A stretch of 64,000 bases of DNA from Pseudomonas proteolytica (GCF_007858275.1 NZ_VFEV01000020.1:50396-114395), one strand, 5' to 3'; shown: positions 43,495 to 51,755, counted from the stretch's first letter. Notes: generated from the letters alone by a model not told the origin. Program-made: numbers and translations.

Positions 43495-43522
43495 GCCGCC
43501 AGTGTGTGAGAACTGGCGGCAT
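43493..43522 (-). promoter_or_regulatory. Hairpin covering the protease gene start
   Basis: ATGCCGCCAGT and ACTGGCGGCAT form a perfect 11-bp stem with an 8-nt loop in the message. The last two bases of the second arm are the A and U of the start codon, so initiation may be modulated. Confidence 0.65.
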
Positions 43523-43525
43523 GAG

Positions 43526-43546
43526 TGAGTATCAGCGGGGTTTAAG
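43526..43546 (-). promoter_or_regulatory. 21-bp repeated element, putative late promoter (copy before the head protease)
   Basis: Identical to the copies at 31961 and 52438. It ends 32 bp before the protease start, where Mu has its late promoter P-I. It follows the hairpin that ends the accessory gene. Confidence 0.6.
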
Positions 43547-43557
43547 ACTTTCGGGAG

Positions 43558-43582
43558 AAGGAGTAGCTAAAAGCTACTCCTT
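43558..43582 (-). terminator. Hairpin at the end of the acr-locus gene
   Basis: A perfect 10-bp stem AAGGAGTAGC/GCTACTCCTT with a 5-nt loop. It includes the stop codon of the 144-aa gene. No T-run follows on the minus strand, so termination may be weak. Confidence 0.55.
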
Positions 43583-44008
43583 GAAAAAGGAAAATGGTTT
43601 GAGTTTTCTAAGAAGTCTCATGCGCAATGACTTAATTCTCTTCTCTAGAAAAGATGCGCCAACTGTTAACTCGCTCCGCAATCTTGAATGCTTGACCCAA
43701 GCGTCATTGGTAAGCAGATGACTGAGCATTCTTAGTGTTTGTGGGTCATATCGTGGATAAAATCTAAGTTCGAAGATTACCGCGCATTGCCGGTCAACAT
43801 ACATTATGTCGCCTAGATCTTGAGGTTTCACCAGGTCGCGTATTAGTCCGTGGTATGTCTCAAATTCTCGTAGGCGCGCTTCTCGACCCTTCTCAAAAAC
43901 ATACCGGCCAACACCCCACATGAAAGTAACGGCGGCGCCGAACATCCCCAATGGAACCACATTGTCTTTCAGAAGCGTAAAAAACGCCTCAAGGGTGAAC
44001 CACTCCAT
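43574..44008 (-). CDS. Membrane-anchored accessory protein at the anti-CRISPR locus
   Basis: A 144-residue protein with one N-terminal TM segment (about 18-36, PLGMFGAAVTFMWGVGRYVF). A basic, helical cytoplasmic part follows (REARLREFETYHGLIRDLV...YVDRQCAVIFELRFYPRYDPQTLRMLSHLL). It is visibly AT-richer than its neighbours and has a 190-bp upstream gap with a possible own promoter (TATAGAAT near 44050), an end hairpin and the 21-bp repeat behind. It lies between the gpG and protease genes, the site where Pseudomonas Mu-like phages carry anti-CRISPR or other cargo. It has no HTH (Aca) partner. Function unknown; superinfection exclusion is one guess. Confidence 0.65.
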   Translation of the reverse strand: MEWFTLEAFFTLLKDNVVPLGMFGAAVTFMWGVGRYVFEKGREARLREFETYHGLIRDLVKPQDLGDIMYVDRQCAVIFELRFYPRYDPQTLRMLSHLLTNDAWVKHSRLRSELTVGASFLEKRIKSLRMRLLRKLKPFSFFKE

Positions 44009-44200
44009 TTTACCTTCCTTGCTTAGCTATTTGCTGCGAAGGCGTCATTCTATACACGACCCGGAAAAATCGTCTCACTGTCATAGCCTGTACATGGGGC
44101 CTCCAGCCAATCTAACGCAGGTCTAACGCACAATCGCCCCACCACAAGCGGCGGATGTACCCGTGAGACGAGTTCGCCTCGCCTGTGGGATTTGGCGGGA

Positions 44201-44683
44201 TCAGTCTGTTACTGGCTCCAACAGGTACTCTTGAATGATCAATAGCACCTCTGTTTCGTCGTCTGCCGAAAGGCCCAGATACTCCCGCGCCGGGATGTCA
44301 CCCCAGGGAATAGACTGACCTTTACCTGTCTTACCTGACGCTCCTTTCCTCTGCCCAAACTGGTGGACCGCGCCATAGGGACGGTCTGTACCGAAGGCCA
44401 GCTCCGTGCTGGTGACTTGTTTGCGCAGCGTGTCCTGGAGCGTGCCTTTCTCTCGCAGGATTCCGGGGCCTTTCTTTCTGGCGAGGGTGACGGGCGAGAG
44501 TGGCGCCCAGGGCGAGCCATCCGGGGCCACCTTCTGTCTAAACCGCTCATCGGTGGATATCTGAAGGTATTCACCTATGTCATTGAGCGGGGTTGTCAGG
44601 TCGCCCAGGCGGTCGGCCAAATCGTCCAGGACCTTGCCGACCTGGCTGGTATCTAAGGTGACATCGAGCATTGCACCTGCCAC
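44201..44683 (-). CDS. Virion morphogenesis protein (Mu gpG, gp31-like)
   Basis: A 160-residue protein of the phage virion morphogenesis family: LDDLADRLGDLTTPLNDIGEYLQISTDERFRQKVAPDGSPWAPLSPVTL, and PYGAVHQFGQRKG ... IPAREYLGLS at the C-terminus. Members act in head completion and tail joining. A GTG start (44683) is chosen because AGGAG lies 6 nt upstream. Confidence 0.9.
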   Translation of the reverse strand: MAGAMLDVTLDTSQVGKVLDDLADRLGDLTTPLNDIGEYLQISTDERFRQKVAPDGSPWAPLSPVTLARKKGPGILREKGTLQDTLRKQVTSTELAFGTDRPYGAVHQFGQRKGASGKTGKGQSIPWGDIPAREYLGLSADDETEVLLIIQEYLLEPVTD

Positions 44684-44758
44684 GGTTCTCTCCTACTATC
44701 AGTACATCCCATCGGATGAGCAGCCCCTGTCAGGGCCTCCATGCCTACATCCGGGGCG

Positions 44759-44787
44759 GCCCCGGCGTGACAGCGTCGGGGCTTTTT
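44759..44787 (+). terminator. Plus-strand terminator opposing the late operon
   Basis: GCCCCG (44759-44764) pairs with CGGGGC (44777-44782) and five T residues follow, the classic form for plus-strand transcripts. It lies in the 100-bp gap between the F-like and gpG genes, both on the minus strand. Confidence 0.65.
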
Positions 44788-46054
44788 ATTGGGGGCGGCG
44801 ATACAACCTAACGCCGAGGCGCAGATCATCCAGGTAGTCTTCGCTGTCAGCAACAAAGCCCGTTACGCCATCCCAGCCATCATCGCCTACTTCAAACACA
44901 GCAAGCGCAGGTGCTGGGTTGCCCTCGACTTCAAAGCGCGCAAGGTAACGGCGGCGAACTACCGCTTTTTGCTGTGCATAGAGCCATTCCAAGCGAACCC
45001 AAATTTCATCAGGTTCTCGCAATGCCTGAGCAACAAGAAGTAGCGTGCGCTCGCGGCCACGCTTTTGTACCTTCAAGGCCCCTGTGCGCTTGACTGTGAA
45101 CATATCGCGACCAATCACCACAGAGTCACCGGTCACATCCTTGAACAATGCTGGCGCGCTTTGTTTGGCACCGAACTCGGCCAGGAAGCGATCCACGTAT
45201 ACATCGTCGGTCAAACCCGATGGCAGCAACTGACTGGCAGGAACGGAGCGTGGTGCTGGCAGTGCATCGCTAGCGCGGCGATTAGGCAGGCCTGCCGCGT
45301 GAGCGCTGGCGGGCTTGCCCTCAATTTCAGGCAGTGGATCATGTGCCCGCAAAGGAGGGACCGCGCCGGAAAGTTTCGACTGACCTGGTGCATATTCGAA
45401 GCCTGGGTCAATTCCCTTTGGCACACGAACAGTTCGCGGTCCTTCGGGGCTGTTCTTGCCAATGACCCTGTCTTCCCACTCGATGGCGGGCGCCGAGCCA
45501 ACTGTAAGCCCCATCCGCTCTACATCTCTGGCTGAGACCATGAACTTTTTGCACTTGCAGCCCCAACCATTTTGCGGGGTATGGGTTGCCCACCACGGAT
45601 CATCAAGCGGGAGGGTTGTACCGTTCCAGGACAAGTGCATCGGCCGAGGGTGAGCGCTGTCGCCGTGGCGATAAACAGCATATGGGCGACGCTTGCGCAG
45701 TTCAGGATCAGCCATCTGCGCTTCGCGCCCGGCGTTATAGGACTGCCGCAAGTTTGTTTCCCAAATGACATTAGTGCGCCATCCACGACCGCCGTTGTAC
45801 TGCCAGCCATGTTTGCCGACTACCTGGTCGAAATCTTTTCTGAACTGTTCCAGGGTGGTTCCGCTGGCGATAGACTTCTCTACAGCGCCCCGCAAGTCGG
45901 TCAGCAGATCTCTTTTTACTGCACCGGCTACAACAAAGGCATAGTCATGTTCAGTGGTATAGATATCCGTCCAGGAGCGAGTTGGCAGATTAACTTTGTT
46001 GCGGAAGTAGTCGATCTGCTCTTTGAATGGCAATGAGCCATGAGAGACGGCCAC
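44786..46054 (-). CDS. Minor head protein (Mu gpF-like) with C-terminal PBECR2-like nuclease domain
   Basis: A 422-residue protein. The first ~190 residues are the Mu F/SPP1 gp7 head morphogenesis domain (RNKVNLPTRSWTDIYTTEHDYAFVVAGAVK; WRTNVIWETNLRQSYNAGREAQM; WWATHTPQNGWGCKCKKFMVS). After a Pro/Ala-rich linker, residues ~285-422 (FLAEFGAKQSAPALFKDVTGDSVVIG ... RRRYLARFEVEGNPAPALAVFEVG) look like the phage-barnase-EndoU-ColicinE5/D-RelE-like domain family. Such domains on head proteins may be injected. The domain call is from memory of the family. Confidence 0.85.
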   Translation of the reverse strand: MAVSHGSLPFKEQIDYFRNKVNLPTRSWTDIYTTEHDYAFVVAGAVKRDLLTDLRGAVEKSIASGTTLEQFRKDFDQVVGKHGWQYNGGRGWRTNVIWETNLRQSYNAGREAQMADPELRKRRPYAVYRHGDSAHPRPMHLSWNGTTLPLDDPWWATHTPQNGWGCKCKKFMVSARDVERMGLTVGSAPAIEWEDRVIGKNSPEGPRTVRVPKGIDPGFEYAPGQSKLSGAVPPLRAHDPLPEIEGKPASAHAAGLPNRRASDALPAPRSVPASQLLPSGLTDDVYVDRFLAEFGAKQSAPALFKDVTGDSVVIGRDMFTVKRTGALKVQKRGRERTLLLVAQALREPDEIWVRLEWLYAQQKAVVRRRYLARFEVEGNPAPALAVFEVGDDGWDGVTGFVADSEDYLDDLRLGVRLYRRPQ

Positions 46055-46056
46055 TG

Positions 46057-47613
46057 TTATAACCCTCTCAAAATATCATTACGTCCAGCCAAACTAGCCG
46101 CCATCATTCCATCGGCCATGGCGTCGGCCAGTTGATTGGTGGTCATAGTTGGATAGGTCTCTATCAACCTATCCCGGAACTCTTCCAGGCTGCTGACGGA
46201 GTCGAGCAGCTCCTTGACCTGGTCGACCATATCATCCAGATATGTCCCGGCTGTTCGCTCCAACGTCTGCACCTGGTTGTCCACGATGTCCGGTATCGCT
46301 ATCGGTTTTTTGGGCACTTGCTCGCTATTGGTCGCCTGCGCCAGTACTGGTGCAGCGACTGGCGCAGCTATACCGAGCAGATCGGCACCTGCGGCCGGTG
46401 CCGGGATATTGAGCTTGTCGCGTATAACTGATTGCTCGGCCTTCAAACCTAGAGGCACCAGTTCCTTTAGCGCCTCGATCAGGATTTTGGTGTTTTCTGG
46501 CTTCGGTACATCAATGATTAACCGGGGATATGGCCGACCAGGTGCAAAGTTCAGTTCGCACCAGGGCCGCACAAAGTAGCGGTTCAAAGTGTTCGATTCG
46601 GCCTTGGCGTCAGCTTGCAACAGATCCAGGCGGACTTCGTTATGGATCGTTGCCTGGGCCTGGCTAGAGCCGTCATCGGTGGACATGGTCTGGCCGACCA
46701 CCGCTTTGCTGATCTGCTTGTCCCACCACTCGGCGAGGCCTTTAAAGAAGTCGCCTGCGCCGGTTACGTTCGCCGCCTGGGTGAAGTCGATACGCATGCT
46801 GTCCGGGATCACCGCTGCTGCATCGCTGCCCAGGTTGGCTACGGCTGACATCAGGGTATTGATATCGTCTTTGCTCGCGCCTGGACCATAGCGGCCCACA
46901 CGCATAGGCATGCCGAAGATATCCGCGAAGCCCATCCAGTCCTTCCAGGTCCAGGCTTTGCACATGTAGCCAACCGCCGCCAAACGCGCCAGACCACCCC
47001 TGATCGGCAAGCCCGAACGGATGCGCGGCAGGTGGACAATGAACTTGTACGGCGTCAAGGCAATGCCATTGACCATATCGGCCTCATCGAGCAGGCGCAG
47101 CTCCCGGCCGGTGTCGCGGTCGAACTGGAAAAACCGCTGATCCCGTGGTTCAAAGCGCGATGGGTTCCAGGTCTTGCCGCTACGGTCCCACATGATTTCG
47201 GAGACGGCATAGCCCTTGCCCATGGCATCGGTGAGGTCGGCTTGCAGTTCCCCGAACTCTGGAGACTCCACAATTTCCTTGAGTTGGTCGGCGCGCCTTA
47301 CGTCCTCGGCGTCGTCGCTGGCAGCTTCTACCCGGATAGCAAGGCCAGACACCGCCAACTTACGTGTGCCTAACACCGAGGCGTAATGCAGATCCCGTTC
47401 TTCCATCTCCTCGGCAAGGGTCAGGTAGTCATGGGCCGACCCTTCGGCGGCGGCTTGCAGGATGGCGGCAAGACGACCAGGCGTCAGACCGCTGGCTACC
47501 GACTGGTGCCAAACTTGGCGAATGCCGGTGGTGCGGGCTGCGGCCAGTTCTTCGGTGAGCTTGTCGTATTGGATCGGGCGACCGTATTGGTCCACGATTT
47601 TGGATTGAGCCAT
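46057..47613 (-). CDS. Portal protein (Mu gp29-like, DUF935)
   Basis: A 518-residue portal. Family marks include LAEEMEERDLHYASVLGTRKLAVSGL, GYAVSEIMWDRSGKTWNPSRFEPRDQRFFQFD, ARLAAVGYMCKAWTWKDWMGFADIFGMPMRVGRY and TQAANVTGAGDFFKGLAEWWDKQIS. The start is ATG 47613, overlapping the terminase stop (TAATG); a TTG two codons earlier is possible. The C-terminal ~100 residues are a helical extension common in DUF935 proteins. Confidence 0.93.
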   Translation of the reverse strand: MAQSKIVDQYGRPIQYDKLTEELAAARTTGIRQVWHQSVASGLTPGRLAAILQAAAEGSAHDYLTLAEEMEERDLHYASVLGTRKLAVSGLAIRVEAASDDAEDVRRADQLKEIVESPEFGELQADLTDAMGKGYAVSEIMWDRSGKTWNPSRFEPRDQRFFQFDRDTGRELRLLDEADMVNGIALTPYKFIVHLPRIRSGLPIRGGLARLAAVGYMCKAWTWKDWMGFADIFGMPMRVGRYGPGASKDDINTLMSAVANLGSDAAAVIPDSMRIDFTQAANVTGAGDFFKGLAEWWDKQISKAVVGQTMSTDDGSSQAQATIHNEVRLDLLQADAKAESNTLNRYFVRPWCELNFAPGRPYPRLIIDVPKPENTKILIEALKELVPLGLKAEQSVIRDKLNIPAPAAGADLLGIAAPVAAPVLAQATNSEQVPKKPIAIPDIVDNQVQTLERTAGTYLDDMVDQVKELLDSVSSLEEFRDRLIETYPTMTTNQLADAMADGMMAASLAGRNDILRGL

Positions 47614-49166
47614 TACCAAATGCCTTTAGTGGAGCGCCAGCCGGCGCCGATCTGGATCTCGCGATCATGCTGGGACGCGGGCAGGACTCGGTGATATTCG
47701 ATGATCTCGACTTCCTGGCGAGAGGCGTAGTCGGCCAACACAGCAGCGATACCCGCGTCGCCATGGCGCTTGGGGCCGGACTTTTCGCCTTTCTCGTTGG
47801 TGCGCTTTTCTGGAATACGGGCCACGCCCTTGACCATCCGAAAGGCGCGCACGTCGCTAACCACGTCCTTGTCGGCCGGGATGTCGTAGAAGGTGTCGTC
47901 TTCAAGGGCAGCCTTGAACGGCGGCATGTTGTCGCGATACCAACCTTCGGTGAGCATCACCCGCTCAATACGGTTAAAACCGAACTCAACGGCAGTGTCT
48001 TCCGATAATTGCGAACCGTTGCCTCTGGCGTCATCGGCGCCATTGAGGAAATTGGGTAAGCGACGAATGATGTAAAACTTGATTTGCAGTTGCTGCTTGA
48101 ATGGGACGTTACGCAGCTCAACCACAAAGGGTGTGCGTTTGCGTAGGTTCTGTTCCTTGAGCAACGGCCAGAAGACTGAGAGGTCGCCAGAGCGTCCGAA
48201 GTCCATACCGTAAAAACTTTGCACGTCCAGTGGAATGGCTGACAGAAGCGGGAGCAAATGCTCTTCGCACCATTCCAGGGACTCGGCCAGGCGCAGATGT
48301 TCAGCGATGGTTTCATAACCCTGCGGATAGGCCAGGCGCAGAACCGGCACGTTACGGTTACTACGCTGCTCGACCAGGGCCATACTGAGAAAGGCACCGC
48401 CGCCTTGGGACGGCACGCAGTCCAGTTCCTCGTCGGCTGCATCGCCGTAGAATCCGTATACATCCTTCACCCAGGCAAGTTCGTCCTCAAGCCTGTACTC
48501 AATTCCCTTACGCAAGCAGACACGTTTGTACAGCCCGTCAGCTACCGCTTCACCGAACGTGCAGCGGAACACTTCGCCATTGCGCTTGCCTGCCCGAATC
48601 TCGTTGACCAGGTCATTAAAGGGATTTTCGGTTCCATCGTGGGTGCTGATCACATGGACTTCACCACCCCAAATCAGAAGAGCCATGGCCGCTTTCAGCA
48701 ACTCGGCCAAGTCCGCATGGAATGCAGCTTCGTCGATCACCACAACACCCTGGCGGCCGCGCAGGTTGGATGGTCGGCTGGTCAGCGCCACGATGCGGTG
48801 GCCGCTGGGAAACGCGATGGTGTAGGTTTTGATGTGTTTGTCGGGGTCGCTATCGGGCCAAATGCCTTCTTCTATTTGCTCGGCCGCGTAGTTGTAGGCC
48901 CGCGCCCACATGGCGCAGGCCTGGATATATTCGACTGTCATGTCCTGGTTGTAGCCCAGGTAGTAGACCGTCTGGCCGCCCGCCGATTTTTCTGAGGCTG
49001 CCACCAGGACGTTATCTGCTGCTTCGGCCCAGGTGAGGCCAATACGCCGGGACTTCTCGCCCACCTTGAGCGGGGCGCGGATACCGATCCATTCCTTCTG
49101 ATAGTCGAGTAGCACGGCCGGTGCGAGCAAGGTGGCGGTGCTGTCCAGGATAAGGGGGAGGCTCAC
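47613..49166 (-). CDS. Terminase large subunit (Mu gp28-like)
   Basis: A 517-residue packaging motor/nuclease. A P-loop-like GEKSRRIGLTWAEAA follows the adenine-binding region, Walker B is GVVVIDEAAF, and the coupling motif is HVISTHDG. The RNase-H-like nuclease domain starts at QSFYGMDFGRSGDLSVFWPL and includes a late acidic pair near KRHGDAGIAAVLA. The GTG start overlaps the upstream stop (GTGA). Confidence 0.94.
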   Translation of the reverse strand: MSLPLILDSTATLLAPAVLLDYQKEWIGIRAPLKVGEKSRRIGLTWAEAADNVLVAASEKSAGGQTVYYLGYNQDMTVEYIQACAMWARAYNYAAEQIEEGIWPDSDPDKHIKTYTIAFPSGHRIVALTSRPSNLRGRQGVVVIDEAAFHADLAELLKAAMALLIWGGEVHVISTHDGTENPFNDLVNEIRAGKRNGEVFRCTFGEAVADGLYKRVCLRKGIEYRLEDELAWVKDVYGFYGDAADEELDCVPSQGGGAFLSMALVEQRSNRNVPVLRLAYPQGYETIAEHLRLAESLEWCEEHLLPLLSAIPLDVQSFYGMDFGRSGDLSVFWPLLKEQNLRKRTPFVVELRNVPFKQQLQIKFYIIRRLPNFLNGADDARGNGSQLSEDTAVEFGFNRIERVMLTEGWYRDNMPPFKAALEDDTFYDIPADKDVVSDVRAFRMVKGVARIPEKRTNEKGEKSGPKRHGDAGIAAVLADYASRQEVEIIEYHRVLPASQHDREIQIGAGWRSTKGIW

Positions 49167-49675
49167 GATGCCATCCCCAGAATCTCGCGGCGGATTTCGT
49201 CGGCCGTTGCCTGAGTCATCCCACCTTTCTTGGCAATTTTATCAACGCGAGCCGCTGCTGTTTCGACCTTCTCCCGCCACTCGGCTTGCCATTTCTTCTG
49301 CACCACCGAAGCCTTGCCCAGCTCGGCCACAGCTTTGGCTACCTTCGGCAAGTCCATCTGATCACCATCAGTCATCAGCAATTTGAATAGGTGCTCCTGG
49401 ACCAGGCGCATCAACGCTTCGTTGACCGCGCCTTCTTCATCCGGCGCAGCGGCCACCACGGCGCGAGCCTGTTCGCTTGCCATTTTCAAGGCCGAGAGTT
49501 TGGACTCGAAGTCCTGACCATAACGATGCAGCGCAGACTTGCTGATTGAAAAACCCTGGGTCGACAGCTCGTTAGCCAGGGCTTCGTAATCGCTGAAGTT
49601 GTTTTCGGCCAAGGCTTTGTCGAGCCAGTTTTTAACTGACTTGGGCAGACTGGCGACTTTGCTGCGCGGGGGCAT
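49163..49675 (-). CDS. Terminase small subunit-like protein (Mu gp27, DUF3486)
   Basis: A 170-residue DUF3486 protein: MPPRSKVASLPKSVKNWLDKALAENNFSDYEALANELSTQGFSISKSALHRYGQDFE is an HTH-like DNA-binding N-terminus, followed by helices and a basic tail. It lies directly upstream of the large terminase gene and probably recognises the phage end for headful packaging. The start ATG at 49675 avoids overlap with gp26. Confidence 0.9.
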   Translation of the reverse strand: MPPRSKVASLPKSVKNWLDKALAENNFSDYEALANELSTQGFSISKSALHRYGQDFESKLSALKMASEQARAVVAAAPDEEGAVNEALMRLVQEHLFKLLMTDGDQMDLPKVAKAVAELGKASVVQKKWQAEWREKVETAAARVDKIAKKGGMTQATADEIRREILGMAS

Positions 49676-49679
49676 GGCG

Positions 49680-49991
49680 TCAGCTCCAGTATTTTTCTGG
49701 GCGGGCAATACCAGGATTGCAGTCGATGGTGTACTCGGCCACGTCGACACCGTAGTGGGTCAATCCGCAGATCCACGCACCGCTAGACTGTTTCTTCAGG
49801 GTTGTCAGGCTGCGGTCGGCCAGGTAGTCCAGTTCGCGCCGTAGTTCCAGGCTGGTGGCATCGGGGAAGATGCCCTGGATGGTCGACAGCACCACCGCTT
49901 CGTGGGGGTCAACGGGGCGCGATGTGTTGAGGGTAAGGATGATGTACCAACGCAGGGATTCCCGGCGGGCCTTGGCTGGATCAATGTTCAT
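49680..49991 (-). CDS. Mu gp26-like protein
   Basis: A 103-residue protein with a winged-helix-like pattern (ESLRWYIILTLNTSRPVDPHEAVVLSTIQGIFPDATSLELRRELDYLADRSL). It occupies the Mu gp26 position before the terminase genes. A DNA-binding role is possible but unproven. Confidence 0.75.
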   Translation of the reverse strand: MNIDPAKARRESLRWYIILTLNTSRPVDPHEAVVLSTIQGIFPDATSLELRRELDYLADRSLTTLKKQSSGAWICGLTHYGVDVAEYTIDCNPGIARPEKYWS

Positions 49992-50299
49992 GGGCGTAGT
50001 CCTTTGAGCTGAACGTTTTCTAACTTGAGTGCCAGGCCGTCGAGCTTGGCTTCGATAATGGATTGATTGCGTGCCCAGTCTTCTCGGCGGACGTAGTGCA
50101 AAGGCATCTCGCCACGCAGGCGCTCCATGCCGATCTCCATCTCGCGCAGGCGCTCACTGTCCTTGTCCACCACGGCAAAGCGTTGATCCAGGCGCCGTTC
50201 CATTTGCACCAGGAGCATTTTCATAACGCCGACAAATGCGCCGAGGATGGTCACGGCGATACTGATCATTTGCCACACCGGCATTTCGAGTGTCGCCAT
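49988..50299 (-). CDS. Membrane-anchored coiled-coil protein (Mu gp25 position)
   Basis: A 103-residue protein with one N-terminal TM helix (MISIAVTILGAFVGVMKMLLV) and a charged coiled-coil remainder. Its start overlaps the stop of the zinc-finger gene (TAATG). Similar small proteins lie between lysis and terminase genes in Mu-like phages. The function is unknown. Confidence 0.75.
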   Translation of the reverse strand: MATLEMPVWQMISIAVTILGAFVGVMKMLLVQMERRLDQRFAVVDKDSERLREMEIGMERLRGEMPLHYVRREDWARNQSIIEAKLDGLALKLENVQLKGLRP

Positions 50300-50517
50300 T
50301 AGTGCTTGCTCCTTTCGCGACGGGTTTGGCACTGCGCGCAACGCTGCACACCGGGGATGGCTTGGCGCCGTTCTTCGGGTATCGGCATGTCGCAATCAGC
50401 CACCTGGCAGAACTCGGCCGAGGGGCCGATCAAAATTTCTTGCTGTGCCAAATGAGTCGCTAAAGCGCTTTCGTTGTGCAGGGCTTCCAGGACGCTGGCG
50501 TAGTCACTTGCTTTCAT
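50299..50517 (-). CDS. TraR/DksA-family zinc finger protein
   Basis: A 72-residue protein ending in the C4 finger FCQVADCDMPIPEERRQAIPGVQRCAQCQ of TraR/DksA. Such small phage proteins can bind RNA polymerase in the secondary channel and alter host promoters without ppGpp. It overlaps the Rz gene by 14 bases. Confidence 0.88.
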   Translation of the reverse strand: MKASDYASVLEALHNESALATHLAQQEILIGPSAEFCQVADCDMPIPEERRQAIPGVQRCAQCQTRRERSKH

Positions 50518-51124
50518 TGCGGGTCCAATTGATCAGGTCTTTGAGCTGCGCCCGGCAGATTCCATACAGCTCGCCATTGCGTACCTGGTTGGTCAGGAGT
50601 TGTTCCTGGGTGACGCCTGAGTCGAGGTCGTCAGCGTTTCCGGTTCCGCTGGCAGGCGCAGGAGTTCGGCCGGAGCCGTTCGGGGTTGGCATTGCGGAAC
50701 TGGGGGTAATACCGTTTGCGGCGTTCCACACGCGGACAAAGCCAGTAGTGAACACAGCAGCAGGCAGTGGCTCAGGCTTCGCATCCAAGGCGCGGCGATA
50801 GAGTTTGGTAACACGGGCAACATCTCCTGTGAGTCGGTCAGTGGTCTGACGCAGGGTTTCTTTGGTGTCTGCAAGCTGGCTAACCAGTTGATTATTTTTG
50901 CCTTGCTCGATGCGTAGCCGCGCCAGATCTGCATCGGCGGCGAGCTGCTTTTCCACGGCGTGTTCTTTACGCAGAACCTCTACAGCGGTTTCCCCTTCGG
51001 ACTTAGCCAGGCTGTAGCCTTCGTCGTAGCCGTCCTGGCGGTTCAAGTGAAAGCCGTACACCACGACGCTGATAACAGCCACGTACCAGAGCAGCGGCTT
51101 GACCAGGTCAAACAGGCTTTTCAT
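50504..51124 (-). CDS. Inner-membrane spanin (Rz-like)
   Basis: A 206-residue type II membrane protein: a TM segment at ~8-27, then a long periplasmic coiled coil (AKSEGETAVEVLRKEHAVEKQLAADADLARLRIEQGKNNQLVSQLADTKETLRQTTDRL). A separate small lipoprotein gene lies inside it in another frame, as for lambda Rz/Rz1, which supports the call. It follows the transglycosylase with an ATGA overlap. Confidence 0.85.
   Translation of the reverse strand: MKSLFDLVKPLLWYVAVISVVVYGFHLNRQDGYDEGYSLAKSEGETAVEVLRKEHAVEKQLAADADLARLRIEQGKNNQLVSQLADTKETLRQTTDRLTGDVARVTKLYRRALDAKPEPLPAAVFTTGFVRVWNAANGITPSSAMPTPNGSGRTPAPASGTGNADDLDSGVTQEQLLTNQVRNGELYGICRAQLKDLINWTRNESK
50593..50784 (-). CDS. Outer-membrane spanin lipoprotein (Rz1-like), nested in Rz
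   Basis: A 63-residue reading frame starting at ATG 50784, inside the Rz gene in a different frame. It has a signal peptide with lipobox (LSAC) and a short Pro-rich mature part (PPVPQCQPRTAPAELLRLPAEP), both Rz1 hallmarks. It would span the periplasm with Rz to fuse the two membranes at lysis. Confidence 0.85.
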   Translation of the reverse strand: MRSLSHCLLLCSLLALSACGTPQTVLPPVPQCQPRTAPAELLRLPAEPETLTTSTQASPRNNS

Positions 51125-51753
51125 TGGCAGACCCCCTGGCCCCAGCCATCAGCGACATACAGGGCTTCCCAGCGCAGGAGGATCAGGCGCGGGTATTGGC
51201 GGTTTTCCTTGAATGCAGCGGCCGAGCGGCCGTTGTTGAACCGCTCGACAGAGTTGAACCAGGTCAGCGGATCGGCCCCTTTAGCCGATGCCAACTTGCG
51301 ATCTTTGATGACCCAGCCCAAACCGCCGTTGTAGGCAGAAAGGATCAGCGCCCCTTGTTCGCAGGGGCCACGCGCCTGGATGCGGTTCGCCAGCCAACGG
51401 TCATAGCTGACAAGCGCTTGCATGGACCAAACCGGGTTATACGGCTCGACCTTGCCAAGGGCTTTGGGGAACAGCCCTGCGAGCCAGGTGGCGGTCGAGG
51501 GCATCACTTGGCCCAAGCCTTGCGCACCGACGGGCGACCGGGCGTCGAACCTCCAGCGGCTTTCCTGGTGGATCTGGGCGGCGAAGGTGGACACCGGGGC
51601 GTCCAAGCCCCATTCGGCTTGGGCGATACGGGTTAGGTCGCGGCGGTAGCGTTCGGCCTGGTCTGGGATTTCGGCTCTGGCTGTTGAGCAAGCGCTCACA
51701 ACTACGAGCAATACCAGGCAAGCCGCCGCAAGGTTGAGTAGATGTTGTCGCAT
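51121..51753 (-). CDS. SLT-type lytic transglycosylase endolysin
   Basis: A 210-residue peptidoglycan-cleaving enzyme. It has a signal/anchor N-terminus ending in the lipobox-like VVSACS, then the SLT domain: catalytic Glu in IHQESRWRFDARSPVGAQGLGQVMPSTATWLAG and the AYNGG loop in ALILSAYNGGLGWV. The export signal suggests a secreted or membrane-held endolysin whose release depends on the holin. It starts at ATG 51753, 2 bp after the holin stop. Confidence 0.9.
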   Translation of the reverse strand: MRQHLLNLAAACLVLLVVVSACSTARAEIPDQAERYRRDLTRIAQAEWGLDAPVSTFAAQIHQESRWRFDARSPVGAQGLGQVMPSTATWLAGLFPKALGKVEPYNPVWSMQALVSYDRWLANRIQARGPCEQGALILSAYNGGLGWVIKDRKLASAKGADPLTWFNSVERFNNGRSAAAFKENRQYPRLILLRWEALYVADGWGQGVCQ

Positions 51754-51755
51754 CG

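Noticed and set aside
43574..44008. Calling this gene an anti-CRISPR protein
   Set aside because: Only the position supports it; the protein has a TM helix, no Aca neighbour and no similarity to Acr families that I can recall.
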